Shown: piece after piece, positions 20,449 to 31,700 of the stretch
Numbering within the stretch: position 1 is the stretch's first letter
Layout: each line of letters starts with the position of its first letter
NCBI GenBank assembly: GCA_922989275.2
Contig: OV277864.1
Coordinates: 21,711,550-21,775,549, forward strand
DNA: 64,000 bases
Source of the DNA: Gari tellinella
Taxonomy: Eukaryota > Mollusca > Bivalvia > Cardiida > Psammobiidae
Direction: 5' to 3'
Made by a program: the position numbers and the translations under genes
Notes under the pieces: generated by a model
Seen by the model: the letters and a program-made list of their open reading frames with translations, nothing else
Told to the model about the DNA's origin: nothing
The model's database searches: none

Positions 20449-23400
20449 GTTTGTTTAATTAATTTACACCTACTATTTTTAGTTCTCCGCCACATTGCCG
20501 CCTGTAATTGTACTTCAACGTGTTCATTGGGATTTAAATATCATGTTATCTTTCATGAATTAGAAAAATATATATTTAAAGTGTAAGTTTAGGTAGTGTG
20601 AATCAAGAAATGTTGTAATGAGTGTCAAACAGTTTGAAAACCGTTATACTTGAGGTAAGCCAATGCACAGGTCAAATCAAACTGAAAACAACCATAATTG
20701 ACTCGAACGTAGAAACTTAAATATTCTTGAATATGTTGACAAACTATAATAATCTAAGTGTCAAAAAGCTTGAGCTTGATCAGCTGCCCAGTGACTGCTC
20801 GTATGGCCGGACGCAATACATGTACTGTTAGCAAATTTAAAGTAAAATCATTTTAGCTTGATACGAGTATATTCATTTGTAAGAGCAACATAGTGTTTAC
20901 TGTAAATATGAAAGACAAACAAGTTCAAAAGCTGCCATGAGCAAAAACAATAGTGGTCAAACCTATTGTATGCTGTTTTTTCTAAGAGGGGTGCTTAAAG
21001 CTAAATGAAAACAAACTTGAAAGCCTTTTCTTCTTTACTTTCATCTTGCTTATCCGGTCACCTTATTTCAGTGATTTTGAAATAGAGATTTTACTTTACT
21101 TAATGCAGATAAGCAAGTATCAAGACTTATAAGGTCACTCAGACGATTTGCAATATTTGGATTTTAACCTTTTCGGCGCTAAACAATCGTAAGGATTTTA
21201 CTCTTTCACCGTTACGTTGTCATCTGATTCAATAGTGTTGTCTGCAAGATCGTTGGAAAGCTAGAGTTAAGGAGTTAAGACGTCTGATCTGGATCTAAAT
21301 CGTTTGCAAAATCGACTTAACGCGACTCTGGCGTGAAAGGGTTATCTAGTTGCTGGATTTTACTTCTCTTAGCAAGAGCAGCATACAAGTGGCTTGCCCA
21401 TTACAGTGAAACCCCTCTAAACCGGAACCTCTTTATACCGAAATTCTCTCTAAACCGGACAATAACGTTGGTCCCGTTTTAAACCCTTCTTTACTTTAAT
21501 AATTACACCATGAACTATTTTCTATATTCTAGAAGATGATAGCTTAAAGCAGGTTGAAAGTAAAGCTGAATGCGCCTATAGGCGAATTCTGCTTTACTTT
21601 CAACCTGCTTTAAGTGATCAGTTTATTTCCTATACTAGAAACACGCTATGGGTTAAAACCCCTCTAAACCGGAAATCCCTCTTAACCGGACATTTATTTT
21701 GTCCCCAAACATGTCCGATTTAGAGGGGTTTCACTGATATATGTTTTCTTACCTTTTCAGAAACTGAAGTTCAGACATCGTAAACATTATAGATAAAAGC
21801 CATGCGTTATAATTTTACGCTATTGATTCTGTCCGGATAAAAACCAATCACTTAAAGCAGGTTGAAAGTAAAGCAGAATGTGCCTTAAGGCACATTCTGC
21901 TTTACTTTCAGCCTGCTTTAAACTTCCATCTACTAGGCTATATAATCTATTTGTTACGGTAATTGTTCATGAGGGTATAAACTTGAACTATTTTCTTCAG
22001 CGGAGGAATAAATTAAATACGCTAAAAGTCGCTTCTATGGGGGAAAGGGTTAAGTTCAGGTCCAAATCTTCTCGGTTTGCAAACATGAATTCCCGAGATT
22101 CCCCTTTAGCGTAACGCTTTAATTTTGTCTCACTCTTAGTTTTGATGACCTCCCTCACCACACAGGCCGCTACAATATGCCCTGGGGGAGATCCCATAGT
22201 CTTCTGTAAGGCTGATCCCTGCACTATGTCTAAGTGCCCCGGAAACACCAACGCCCACTGTGTGTAAGTAAACAATAAAGTTTCCGTTTATCCCGCTGCA
22301 CGTGGAGGCAAATTATGAGAAAGTCGAGGAACATGCTGTCTCGTTGAGGTCCAAACTGTTTGGCACTCTAGAAATATATTAGTAACATGTAGGCACATCT
22401 ATTTTGACGGTTAATACAGAACGACAAATCTTAGAGCCGTCAAGCTTCAATGACTGAACACTTAGCCGTATCATTAACCGCTATTTCGTCTCTCATTTGT
22501 TATTTTCTTTCTTTCTTACTAAATTTCTTTTTTTTCTCCTGCTATGAATACTCAACTATTGTAAAAAATACAACAGTTAAATATCTGCATGACGACAACT
22601 AATTGTGTTAATCATTAGGTGTGTAGTAAGACAGGTGACCGCTTAAAGCAAGGTAAGAGTAAAACTGAAATATTTCTGTTTACTGTAAACCCGCTTTAAG
22701 GGTGTATCAATGTCATGAATTTGGGAATTTTTCAAAGTATATGAAAACACTCTATGATTGTATTTTTTATTGAAGATCTATTTAAGATGAATTAAAAAAT
22801 AGAAAAAGTGTACATTTTGGTGAACAACAGTTGGCTCTACGGCCATGTAAAATTTACCCCACCCACTTTCTCTTATTTTGTCCTTTTCAAACAGCCTGCT
22901 TCAATAAAATCCATTTTAAATGACAAATAATATGATAATTTGGTTTTGTGTTATTTATTTCCTATCTATGGTAGTATTTCTTCATAAAAAACTGATTTAA
23001 GGAAAAACAGGCACCAAATGTGAAATTTATAAAGCTCTAAATATCATCGATATGGTACTTTTTTGTAAATTTTGTAAGGGGAGATAACTCTTTTTACTTT
23101 AATAACTCAAAATTTTCAACACTGACCTTTCAATTTCTTTCCATATTTTAAACTGCCTTAGCATTGGCTTTCATCTGGTATAATAAAATAAAAAGTTTAT
23201 GACTAGAACTATTTCATTTTCAAACTTTTTTTTACTTTTTTTCATAAAATAAAAAATCTAATAAAATCATGCCCTATAAAAAGCATAGTTTTGATATTCG
23301 AGGATCCATATTGTTCAAACCTAGTGCCTGCTTTGTCTAAATTTGGTTTCTATATGTGAAAATACCACCGTAGACATGAAATAAATGATGAAAACCCATA

Positions 23401-23843
23401 TTACCATGTTTGTTTTATTTTGAAATAGATTTACTGAAGCTTGTACTCTGAATTGGTAAAATTTGAAAAAAAGTCCAAATTTGACATACCTTTTTCAAAT
23501 CGCTGTATCTCAAAACAAAAGAAACCACCATATATTTTTTTTCATTTTTTCATTCATCATAAACAGCTCTTCCAAAAAAACAATGATAGAAAAAAAGTAT
23601 GATACTTTGAAAAATTCGCTTATGGGTTGGATACACCCTTAAGCTGTCATACAGTCATACAATCACCCAGCCTTCTTTTGGTTGTCGTAATACAGAGGTT
23701 TTGCCGTATTAGATGTAAATTACTGCTCCAATTGTGTTACTGTTAGTTTCACTGTCAAATCTATCTTTTATAGATCCAACTATTGCGGCGGCTGTAATGC
23801 AGAATGGTTCGATTCTAGGAACAACTTGGTCCTTACTTGCTAG
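20415..23843 (+). CDS. Secreted eight-cysteine peptide 2 (three exons)
   Basis: Coding segments 20415-20448, 22140-22263 and 23774-23843 join to 75 codons plus TAG. The leader MGKYVFLLISTVLMTSLTTQ followed by A is a textbook signal peptide with cleavage after A21. The mature 54-residue chain ends on its eighth cysteine. Spacing is C-x8-C-x4-C-x4-C-x7-C-x4-C-x2-C-x14-C, with KADPC, SKCPGNTNAHC and SNYCGGCNAEWFD segments. It is therefore predicted to be exported and fully disulphide-bonded. Paralogue of 11107-14995, same strand, with about 5.4 kb between the genes. The NYCGGC-type stretch recalls Cys-rich modules in molluscan secreted proteins (from memory, unverified). A TATAAA lies upstream and two AATAAA downstream. 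Function unknown; this is the better-preserved copy. Confidence 0.85.
21164..21345. repeat. piggyBac-like MITE, decayed, in intron 1
   Basis: Left TTAACCTTTTCGGCG and right GGCGTGAAAGGGTTAT. One palindrome arm remains (GACGTCTGATCTGGATC). Confidence 0.45.
21402..21738. mobile_element. Mariner-like MITE with a nested hairpin MITE
   Basis: Outer ends TACAGTGAAACCCCTCTAAA and TTAGAGGGGTTTCACTG are inverted. A repeated CTCTAAACCGG motif lies inside each end. A second element (about 21479-21657, TTTAAACCC to GGGTTAAAA) carrying the family F hairpin GCTTAAAGCAGGTTGAAAGT is nested within it. Confidence 0.75.
21850..22053. mobile_element. Family F hairpin element, right end intact
   Basis: A perfect hairpin CTTAAAGCAGGTTGAAAGTA around GTGCCTTAAGGCAC at 21853-21921, then TTCTTCAGCGGAGGAATAAA and a right end GGGGGAAAGGGTTAA. 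The same right end is seen at 51171. The left terminus is not recognisable. Confidence 0.6.
22140..22263 (+). CDS. Peptide gene 2, exon 2
   Basis: Acceptor CTCACTCTTAG, donor GTAAGTAAAC. 124 nt, no indel relative to gene 1. It carries the end of the leader and cysteines 1 to 5. Confidence 0.85.
22630..22700. repeat. Family G hairpin, split by element M
   Basis: GACAGGTGACCGCTTAAAGC continues to ACCCGCTTTAAG. The partner flank resumes after 23642 as AAGCTGTCATACAG. The intact form of this hairpin is at 60525-60625. Confidence 0.55.
22696..23642 (+). mobile_element. Family M TTAA element, longest copy
   Basis: TTAAGGGTGTATC at the left and GATACACCCTTAA at the right give 9-bp inverted ends and a TTAA duplication. 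947 bp, AT-rich, no coding capacity. It lies in intron 2 of peptide gene 2. Related copies are at 756-1362 (deleted) and 34413-36082 (interrupted). Confidence 0.85.
23774..23843 (+). CDS. Peptide gene 2, exon 3
   Basis: Acceptor ATCTTTTATAG. It codes for SNYCGGCNAEWFDSRNNLV and LTC, then TAG, carrying cysteines 6 to 8. Confidence 0.85.
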
Positions 23844-23944
23844 CTCGTGCTCAGTTGATACTACAATACCTAGCCTGGCCAGTCATCAGACGACAACATA
23901 CTGTGTCATTAAATATCATTGGTTTGTTGTACATGTATATTGAA

Positions 23945-23956
23945 AATAAAAATAAA
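23945..23956 (+). promoter_or_regulatory. Two adjacent AATAAA signals, peptide gene 2
   Basis: AATAAAAATAAA about 100 nt after the stop codon, a suitable position for 3' end formation. Confidence 0.55.
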
Positions 23957-24035
23957 TACATTCAGTCATTTTTTGAATAGCACCAATATCTAGTGTACTA
24001 ATTGCATTCAACAGAGACAAAACCCATATGACATA

Positions 24036-24160
24036 ACTATGTTGCGTTGAGTCTGAGATTGTTATTAAATATTTGATTGGTCAGGTGTTGCTCAGATCGG
24101 ACCGATCACATGGTTGATAACAGACGCAACGCAAACTCTTTATAACCTTTGACCAAGATT
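24036..24160. repeat. Decayed family R foldback
   Basis: GTTGCGTTGAGTCTGAG, TTTGATTGGTCAG and TATAACCTTTGACC appear in the order found in the intact foldback at 57261-57408. Confidence 0.35.
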
Positions 24161-24294
24161 TTGTCTTTCAAGTAAAGGAATATATCGTACGGTATGTAGC
24201 GTTAAAGAGTTATCAAAACATAATTTGTGGAACAATCTATACTTTACGTAAATAATGAAATCAGTGATTTCCTGAGAGTTAATAAGGTGACAGC

Positions 24295-24395
24295 TCAAAG
24301 AAAAAGTGACAGTGAAACAGATATTTCCTAAAAGAGCTTTCTGTTTTAGTTCACTTTACTTTAAGCAGTCACTTGTCGGTAACACCTAATAATGA
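24295..24395. repeat. Decayed family G hairpin
   Basis: AGTGACAGTGAAACAGATAT with a later TTTCTGTTTTAGTTCACTTT and AAGCAGTCACTTGTCGG. Compare the intact copy at 60525-60625. Confidence 0.5.
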
Positions 24396-24629
24396 ACTCA
24401 ATTTAGTGGTAGTAAAGAAGAGGTTGCACTGCTTATATTTGTGGTCTTCAATGTTATGCCAAGGGTTTCTCAGAAGAAAAAGGCCTACACGAGTGCCCCA
24501 TCGTTTGAATCCTGATCACATGCTGATAAAATTGTTGTTCAACTGCTTAATATGACCTAGTTGTGAACCTGTAATGACCATAATTATGTATTTGTGACTA
24601 AATTCTTGTTGTGGACAAATATAATCAAA

Positions 24630-24796
24630 AAATAATCTATGCTCTACCGTTGTGAAACGGTATTTTACAACGGTTGGGAGTTGTGATGCGCAGGAATTGG
24701 CCACGAAGGCCGAAGGCCTGAGTGGTCAATTTATGCGCATCACAACGACCAGCCGTTGTAAGATACCGTTTCACAACGGTAGAACATAGATTATTT
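24630..24796. repeat. Family K foldback
   Basis: AATAATCTATGCTCTACCGT with the inverse ACGGTAGAACATAGATTATT. Inner arms GGTATTTTACAACGG and CCGTTGTAAGATACC also pair, as do GTTGTGATGCGCA and TGCGCATCACAAC. Confidence 0.8.
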
Positions 24797-25203
24797 CGAT
24801 TCTAACATGACCAGATTTAAAGAAATTAATTAGAAAGGAAACCAAATGTTCCATACCTATTTCCTCAGCGGATGCAGTTTTTCGACCGAATAATTTTCAC
24901 CGCGGCTTTTACAAGAATCTAACACCAACAGCAAATTTACGTACTGCAGAGACTTTGCACACACAATACCCATTTACCGATCTACCATCTGGCATAGAAC
25001 AAACATAAACTGAAACAGGACCGAAAGATGGGGAAATTACAGTAACATGACTGGTTAAAAGTATATGGTCTTTGCGAAATACGTCACGTCATTTAACCGC
25101 GAGAGGAGCGGGGTAGGGAAGAGCGTTGTAAAACGTCTCAGGTATACCACGATGAGCTTGTTCTTTTTTTATAGTGATCAAGACGCGTTTAATGTTAGAA
25201 TCG
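24797..25203. mobile_element. Family L element, copy 1
   Basis: CGATTCTAACATGA at the left and TAATGTTAGAATCG at the right. A reverse-complement relative is at 53591-53968. About 407 bp, non-coding, directly abutting foldback K. Confidence 0.6.
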
Positions 25204-26069
25204 ATATTTGACCCTGGTTATGGGAAACATACATATTGCATTGCAAAGCAGTGTAGACAAAGACTAGCGATTCGTTCAGTCTTGTCAAGGTCGACATAAA
25301 GTTAGGTAAATATGAAACAAACAACCTAGGTAACATACAATTGTAAACTGTAAACAGCGTATACCTCGACTAGACATCGCGATTGCTTTAGCCATTTGCG
25401 TAGTTTGGAAATAGATAAGGTATAAGGATGATAAAAAACAAAATACATCTATGGTTTGCTGTTTCTTTATTATACGAATTACGTAAATGGTATAGACGAT
25501 AGAAATGTTATAATGACATTCGCATATAAATTAAAAGAAGCCATCGCAGTAGCTAATTATCGCAAAAGTAGTTCGCAGTATAAATGTATACGCATAAGTA
25601 GAATTCGAAATAGTTCAACCATTCCAGTCGCCTATATATCGACCAATGAATACTGTGTTTAAAACGTATTTTAGACTTGGTTGACTTCCGGTGCCAACTC
25701 AGCTATAATATTTAAGAAACAACCCTGGGTAATGCCGAGGAGAAAAAAAACTCAATATACTTTAACCTTTCACTTCGCAAGTACCACTTTTAATGCTTCA
25801 GTTTAGTTGTCAAGTGAAGGAATGGTTCCACCGTATACATGTGTGATAACGCACCATACTACATATTTTCTATATCCTAGCAGATTGCAGTATAGCTTAC
25901 AACCGGCTGAAAGTAAATCAGAAATTCCCTTTACAATCTATGCATTATTTACGAGATAACAACAGACATCCGTTAATATCTTGCAAAGAAAACAAACAGG
26001 TTATAAATGATACCAATGATAGCACGATAAAAAAGTGGGGTATGTGAGACATGTACAATGTACTAGTAA
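25204..26069. other. No gene; one decayed TTAA MITE
   Basis: Around 25763-25960 TTAACCTTTCACTTCGC and a decayed family F hairpin (CGGCTGAAAGTAAATCAGAA) are visible. No exon-like frame is supported. Confidence 0.4.
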
Positions 26070-26319
26070 TACAGTGGAGAATGTGTTATTCTTTCCCAAT
26101 AAACGCGTTTACGCTAAAACTATTATTTGCAGTGCAAACAGTTTGAAGCCAGATCAGACGCCGGGTAACCCGGCGTCTGATCAGGCTACAAACTGTTTGC
26201 CACCAAGATAAACATGAAATATCAGAATTGCCCAAAAGTTGTTATTTTCTACGTTTTAGCGCTTTGCGTTTGCATACGTTTGCGTTTAAACGGGAACGAA
26301 TAACAGATTCTCCACTGTA
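26070..26319 (+). mobile_element. MITE-A copy, well preserved
   Basis: TACAGTGGAGAATGTGTTAT to AGATTCTCCACTGTA, 250 bp, TA at both edges. The left arm has GAAGCCAGATC and the right arm GATCAGGCTAC. Confidence 0.9.
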
Positions 26320-26845
26320 TAATTGGTGAAATACCGTAATTAGTTAGTGGGTTTGTAACTGGCCATCTACAGACAAATAGGCGGTCTGTAGTATAAAGCG
26401 GGAGCCATTCCCCTAGTCATCCAACAGCTCCCCTATATTCCCGTAGTGGACCAGGGATAACCCCAATAAATGATTTTCTTTTTTCATCGACCACCTGCTA
26501 TCACAGGTATCAGTATCTTAACAAAAGTGTTCTTCTATTAAAATATATATCTACAAAGAATATTCCCTACTACATGGTCGAATACATCATTGAGGTGATA
26601 TCGAATCTGGTGTATTAAAAGAGTTGTTCAACGCGTTAACTACTGACCCAAGGCGATCCATGTAACCCGACTTGCTTTTTAAAGACATATGACATCTATT
26701 AAATATGATTAAGTAAACGTTTAGGTGTCAATAAAGAAAAAAATAACTAAACTAGGTCTAGTCTTAAAGGTTTATCTAGCAGACTCCATCTTCAAGTCAT
26801 TTACACCTCGTTATTTCTTTCCATTTCAAGTCAGCGTTTTAATGC

Positions 26846-27302
26846 GGTCCGTCTAAAGACACCAAACCTCCCCAAACTTATCCAAACCTCCCAAAACCAC
26901 TTTTAAAAGCAAGTTTTTATAATTCTAGCAGATTGTAGCTTAAAGCAGGCTGAAAGTAAAGCAGAATGCGCCTTAATTCTGCCTTATTTTCAAAATGCTT
27001 TAAGAGTATACTTGTCTTCAAAACCAGGAACAGGCTATTAGGATAGTGAGTTAATATTTAGAGGTAACTGTGTAAAGTGATCTTAAGTTTTGTTCGAGTT
27101 GTTCCCCTTGAAAAGAAAAACATCGAATATTTAATTTTAAATTAATATTTTTTCATTGTTGGAGCTTAAATTTGCCATATATAAGCTCTTTTTGATTAGA
27201 TATTAAATAATTTAAGTGGTTTGGATTGTTTTTAAGTGCTTTAGGCAGGTTTTGGAGAGGTTTGGAGTGGTTTGGGGAGGTTTGGGGTCTTTAGACGGAC
27301 CC
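26846..27302. mobile_element. Family H element with a nested family F hairpin
   Basis: GGTCCGTCTAAAGACACCAA and the inverse GGTCTTTAGACGGACC end it. Both ends carry repeated AAACCTCCC / GGGAGGTTT words. A family F hairpin (GCTTAAAGCAGGCTGAAAGT, truncated partner) is nested at 26938-27004. TTTAATG lies just outside each end and may be a target duplication. Confidence 0.7.
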
Positions 27303-27836
27303 CTTTAATGTGTTGCTAGGTTTGTTCAAAATTGTTGTGATGCAGTATGTGTTTTACACATAAACGAGGTCGGAAAAAGTAGACAAGATCTGATACAACG
27401 GGTTTGAAACATACTCTTGTGTCACATCATACTAATACTCGTGAAAACATCCGCTATCACAGAAAGGCATAAACTAGTTATTGTTTTTCACGTGTCTATT
27501 GTGCTAGTTGTTGTTCTTATTTTTTTTGACACGGGACTTTTTCGTCTCTTCTGTCGTTATAGTCGGTGCATTCGCGTCACTTGTAGGACTGAAACATAGG
27601 GTATAAAACACAAACCCGTTAGTATCCCAAAGAGCACGTGTCTATTGATAGTTACCAAGCAATAAATCAATTCTAAATAATTTCAAAGATTTTCACCATG
27701 TCTTTACATATCATTTTTGCTATGTTTTTTCAATGCAAGTGTTATTAGTTCTATTTACTTGTCAATTTTATGTTCAAAACGTGAACTTTTAAACAGCTTT
27801 ACATGAAAATCAATACTGTATGCACGTTTTCTGCAT
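27303..27836. other. No gene recognised
   Basis: No exon with consistent splice signals and no matched repeat. Confidence 0.35.
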
Positions 27837-28076
27837 TACAGTGGAGAATGTGTTATTCTTTCCCAATAAACGCGTTTACGCTAAAACTATTATTTGCAGT
27901 GCAAATAGTTTGGAGCCAGATCAGACGCCGGGTAGCCCGGCGTCTGATCAGGCTCCAAACTGTTTGCCACCAAGATAAACATGAAATATCAGAATTGTCC
28001 AAAAGTTGTTCTTTTCTACGTTTTAGCGCTTTGCGTTTGCGTTTAAACGGGTGAGAATAACAGATTCTCCACTGTA
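27837..28076 (+). mobile_element. MITE-A copy
   Basis: TACAGTGGAGAATGTGTTAT to ACAGATTCTCCACTGTA. A 10-bp deletion in the GCGTTTGCGT region shortens it to 240 bp. The palindrome is almost perfect (GGTAGCCCGG centre). Confidence 0.9.
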
Positions 28077-28701
28077 TGTTGTAATCAAAGAACATATTAA
28101 ACGAATACACAATAAGTGCATGGGTACACAATCTTTGTGGTCACTCTTTTTTTAGCAACGTATGAACGTCAATATTTAGCTTATTGATGTAAAAACTTAT
28201 TAGTTCACGCGTAGATAAAAGATCAACCGCAATTAATGCAAATTAAGATCTGCTAGTGAGCCCATGTATTTCTTGTACTAATGACCCACTGAAAAGTTTC
28301 TTATATTTACAAGTGCCGTACAAAGCCTAGAAATCCTAATCGTTTCTGTTTGAAATGCTGTCGTTTAATAGTTGCACATCATTAATCGATCGTGCTATTT
28401 AAATCTAAATAATGTAAAAAGTTACCACATGAGAAAATTAATTATTGTCCGGTAGACTAAAGCTTGCAAGTAAGTGACCATGTGAAAATTTACCTTCGAT
28501 CCTTAAAAGCAACCTGTACACTAAATATAGGCTCACCTCATGAGATCAAAAGTCATTAGCTGTATACCAAAGTGTGACAGACGGGCAGGCATACATCACA
28601 AATACAATATACTAATAACATGAGGGATATACACTAACACAATGTTTGAAAAGGCAACTAAAGGGCGCTATACATTATTTGTTAAACAAGAAAAATCTTA
28701 C

Positions 28702-28772
28702 CAGAATTCAACCTCTTGTCTGATACCATGTATGTAATCGTATTCGCCAGAAATACCCGATTTCCACTTAAC
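28702..28772 (-). CDS. vWA-MIB gene exon 17: second MIB/HERC2 domain, end
   Basis: Acceptor TTATTTTCAG. It codes for VKWKSGISGEYDYIHGIRQE then VEF, the WxxG...YDY part of a MIB/HERC2 fold. It either splices at CTG/GTAAGA or terminates as W-stop. Confidence 0.8.
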
Positions 28773-31700
28773 CTGAAAATAACAAGGATAAGTGAGTTGC
28801 GTTTTACGGCAATGCGACATGAAATAGGTCATATAGCGCCAATGAATGATGAGGGATGCTGAGATCAGATATTGAAGATTGCAGGAAGACGATTTAAAGC
28901 AAATCCCTCTATTAGTTTCGAGCAGGGCATGGGATCAACACTACTGACATGCCTTCCTTATAGTTTTTTGCAGACGGGATAATCTCGATCAATGATCAGA
29001 AACTTCCTTTAAGAAAATGTAGGTAAGTATCTGCAGTAAAACCTAGGTATTGCAGTTGAAATATAAAATGGGCACAATATGCTTATAGTCGTTCAGGAGA
29101 CATCTTTATTATTTAGTAAACAACGAAAGCTACACAGTGTAAGAAAAACCAGACATAACACATTCTATCAACTAAAACTTTAATGTGTCTCTAGAAAAAT
29201 TTACACTTCCTATTGAATTGTCAGATGATGTTTCGTTGGTGGAAAGGTGTTCTTATTATGAAGAAGTTTTTAGTTTGGTAAGACGACGAAAGCGTTCGTT
29301 TTGGAAATTTTCTCGTCTCCACTAAAGTGGAGAATCTGTTATTCTTTCCCGTTTAAACGCAAACGTACGCAAACGCAAAGGACTAAAACGTAGAAAAGTA
29401 CAGCATTTGGACAATTCTGATAGTTCATGTTTATCTTGGTGGCAAGCAGTTTGGAGCCTGATCAGACGCCGGGTTACCCGACGTCTGATCTGGCTCCAAA
29501 CTGTTTGCACTGCAAATAATAGTTTTAGCGTAAACGCGTTTATTGGGAAAGAATAACACATTCTCCACTGTATGTATAGTTTTTTTATCTGTTTGCCACC
29601 AAATTGAAAGTAAATCGTAATCATATTAATTTAATAAACAGGACTTAAAATTAATACCGATCATTGGATCCTGTTTGCGTTTCTGTTTGTTAAAAAAAAA
29701 GACCAATTAGTTCAGTACTGTACGAAGATAGCGTGTTATCCAAAGATAGGTTTGCCGTATAAATACGAAAGACTCAAGCAGGAAACGCAACACAAAGAAT
29801 ACACCCACCTCTCAAGCAGAACACACACACACACAGTCATACCATAACAAACACACACACATACATACACACACACGCGTAATATCATTCCTTCATCTAC
29901 ACACTAAATAGAAAACAACACGCAAGACAAACAAAACGCAAAGTGAATATAGGAGCCCGCCTTGGTACAGTCAGTAGCAATCAATAATCAATTATAAATT
30001 AATTATTAACAACCACTAGGGGGGGTGTAAACCTGGGTTTAGGGGCGCCAAACCTCACTCTTATCTCCTATATTCACCTATAAAGACGAACAGTGTACAT
30101 AAAATATAAACCTTACAATAAAAAAGACCACCATACATGTAAAACATCTAACAAAATTTCTATGACAAGAAGATTATTAGTAACACGGGAACGAATTAAA
30201 CATTCAATCCCGTGCTAAAAATAACCCACTATGGCAACGGTCAAATTGTACTCAAGCGACTAGTCCGTAGTCACGAGTAATTGTAAGACCTGCATAGGTG
30301 CAGGTAACGACAGAGAGGGAGAGAAAAAACAATAATCTTCCTGAAAATCCTCTTCATGCAATAATCTCCATGAAACAACTATTCTGAAATCATCACACAT
30401 TCATCTCATCGTCCTTCATCATTCATTAGCGCTAGATATATGATATATTGTTTTTATTTTTTCAATTACATCTTTTATTATTTATCATTATAAATTTTTC
30501 TTTTTGCTTTTATTATTTTCATTATTATTATTTAACTGAATTGACTTTATCTCGAAGTACGATGCATGAACTTAACACAATTAAAAAGTTTCACGGTTTC
30601 AAAGATATTTGTAATGTACCCCAATCTTGAACTCCTTGGGATTGGTTAAAATAACTACCCCTCTGTCAAATGGCTTTAGTTCTGAGTGGGCTACTGTTGC
30701 ATCTTTACCTAGAAAATAAATCACACTTCTCATCTATATAAGACACTATTTTGCACATATTGTTGTCTGCAATATCGTTTCAATGTTAGATATTTATAAG
30801 GCAATATGACTGATGAAATTTTGAAACGAGTGTCAAACCGTTTGAGTCATATTCAGACGCCGCGTTACGCGTCGTCTGATCAGGATCCAAACTGTTTGCA
30901 AACGCGCTTTTTTACGTCATTGAGATTGAAATGGTTAAAAAACAACACCTGATTTTATTTCTCAAATTCAAATTTAAACGACTATAGTAATATCAAAATT
31001 AGTGTCAAACAATTTGGATGATAATCAGACACCGCATAAAATGTTGACAAATAACTACGACGTATAATACCATAGGTAAGGTAGAATAAATTCACCGTGA
31101 ACCATAGCACATTTATAGGAAACTAATTTAGATTCAGTTTTATTCATTTTAATGGAAAGGTTATCTTATCAATTACAATTGTATTTTATATAGAATGTAT
31201 ATAAAGACTGTCAACTTGAGATTCAAGTATCCATATAACCAATTTCTCCATAAACACGCATGTTTACGCATTCAACACATTCATCCATTTAGGAAAACGT
31301 TTCCAGTCCTTAAAACCACGAATATCAACCATAACTTAGAATAAACCGTTCTAGTCTATAATGCATTGCATTTATCAAACTCGCCATATTTGAAGACAAC
31401 CAAACCTTAGGCAAAGTCTAGTTCTTTAAAAGAATCTTTTGATAAATCCAATAAATTATGAACACTCATGTCATATTATAAATTGACATAAGCAAACAAT
31501 ATTTTCATGCCTTTTGTAACATAAAAATCAAGTAAGACCGCTCCGCGAAAAGAAACCTTCACGATAGCTTACTTGGCTTCACGGGGCACCCAACGACAAG
31601 ATGGCCATTCTTTAGTTCACGAACTTCATCAACGGCTAAAACGTCGTAGCCGTTTCCCTCTCCGTATCTATAGTGGAATATCTTTTCACCGACATCCCAT

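Noticed and set aside
28487..28506. 20-nt microexon after exon 17 of the vWA-MIB gene
   Set aside because: Splice signals and phase fit, but 20 nt is too short to support without transcript evidence.
28975..29021. + strand exon between TTTTTTGCAG and GTAAGT
   Set aside because: Good splice-like edges but the short frame has no partner exon or similarity, and it lies antisense in an intron.
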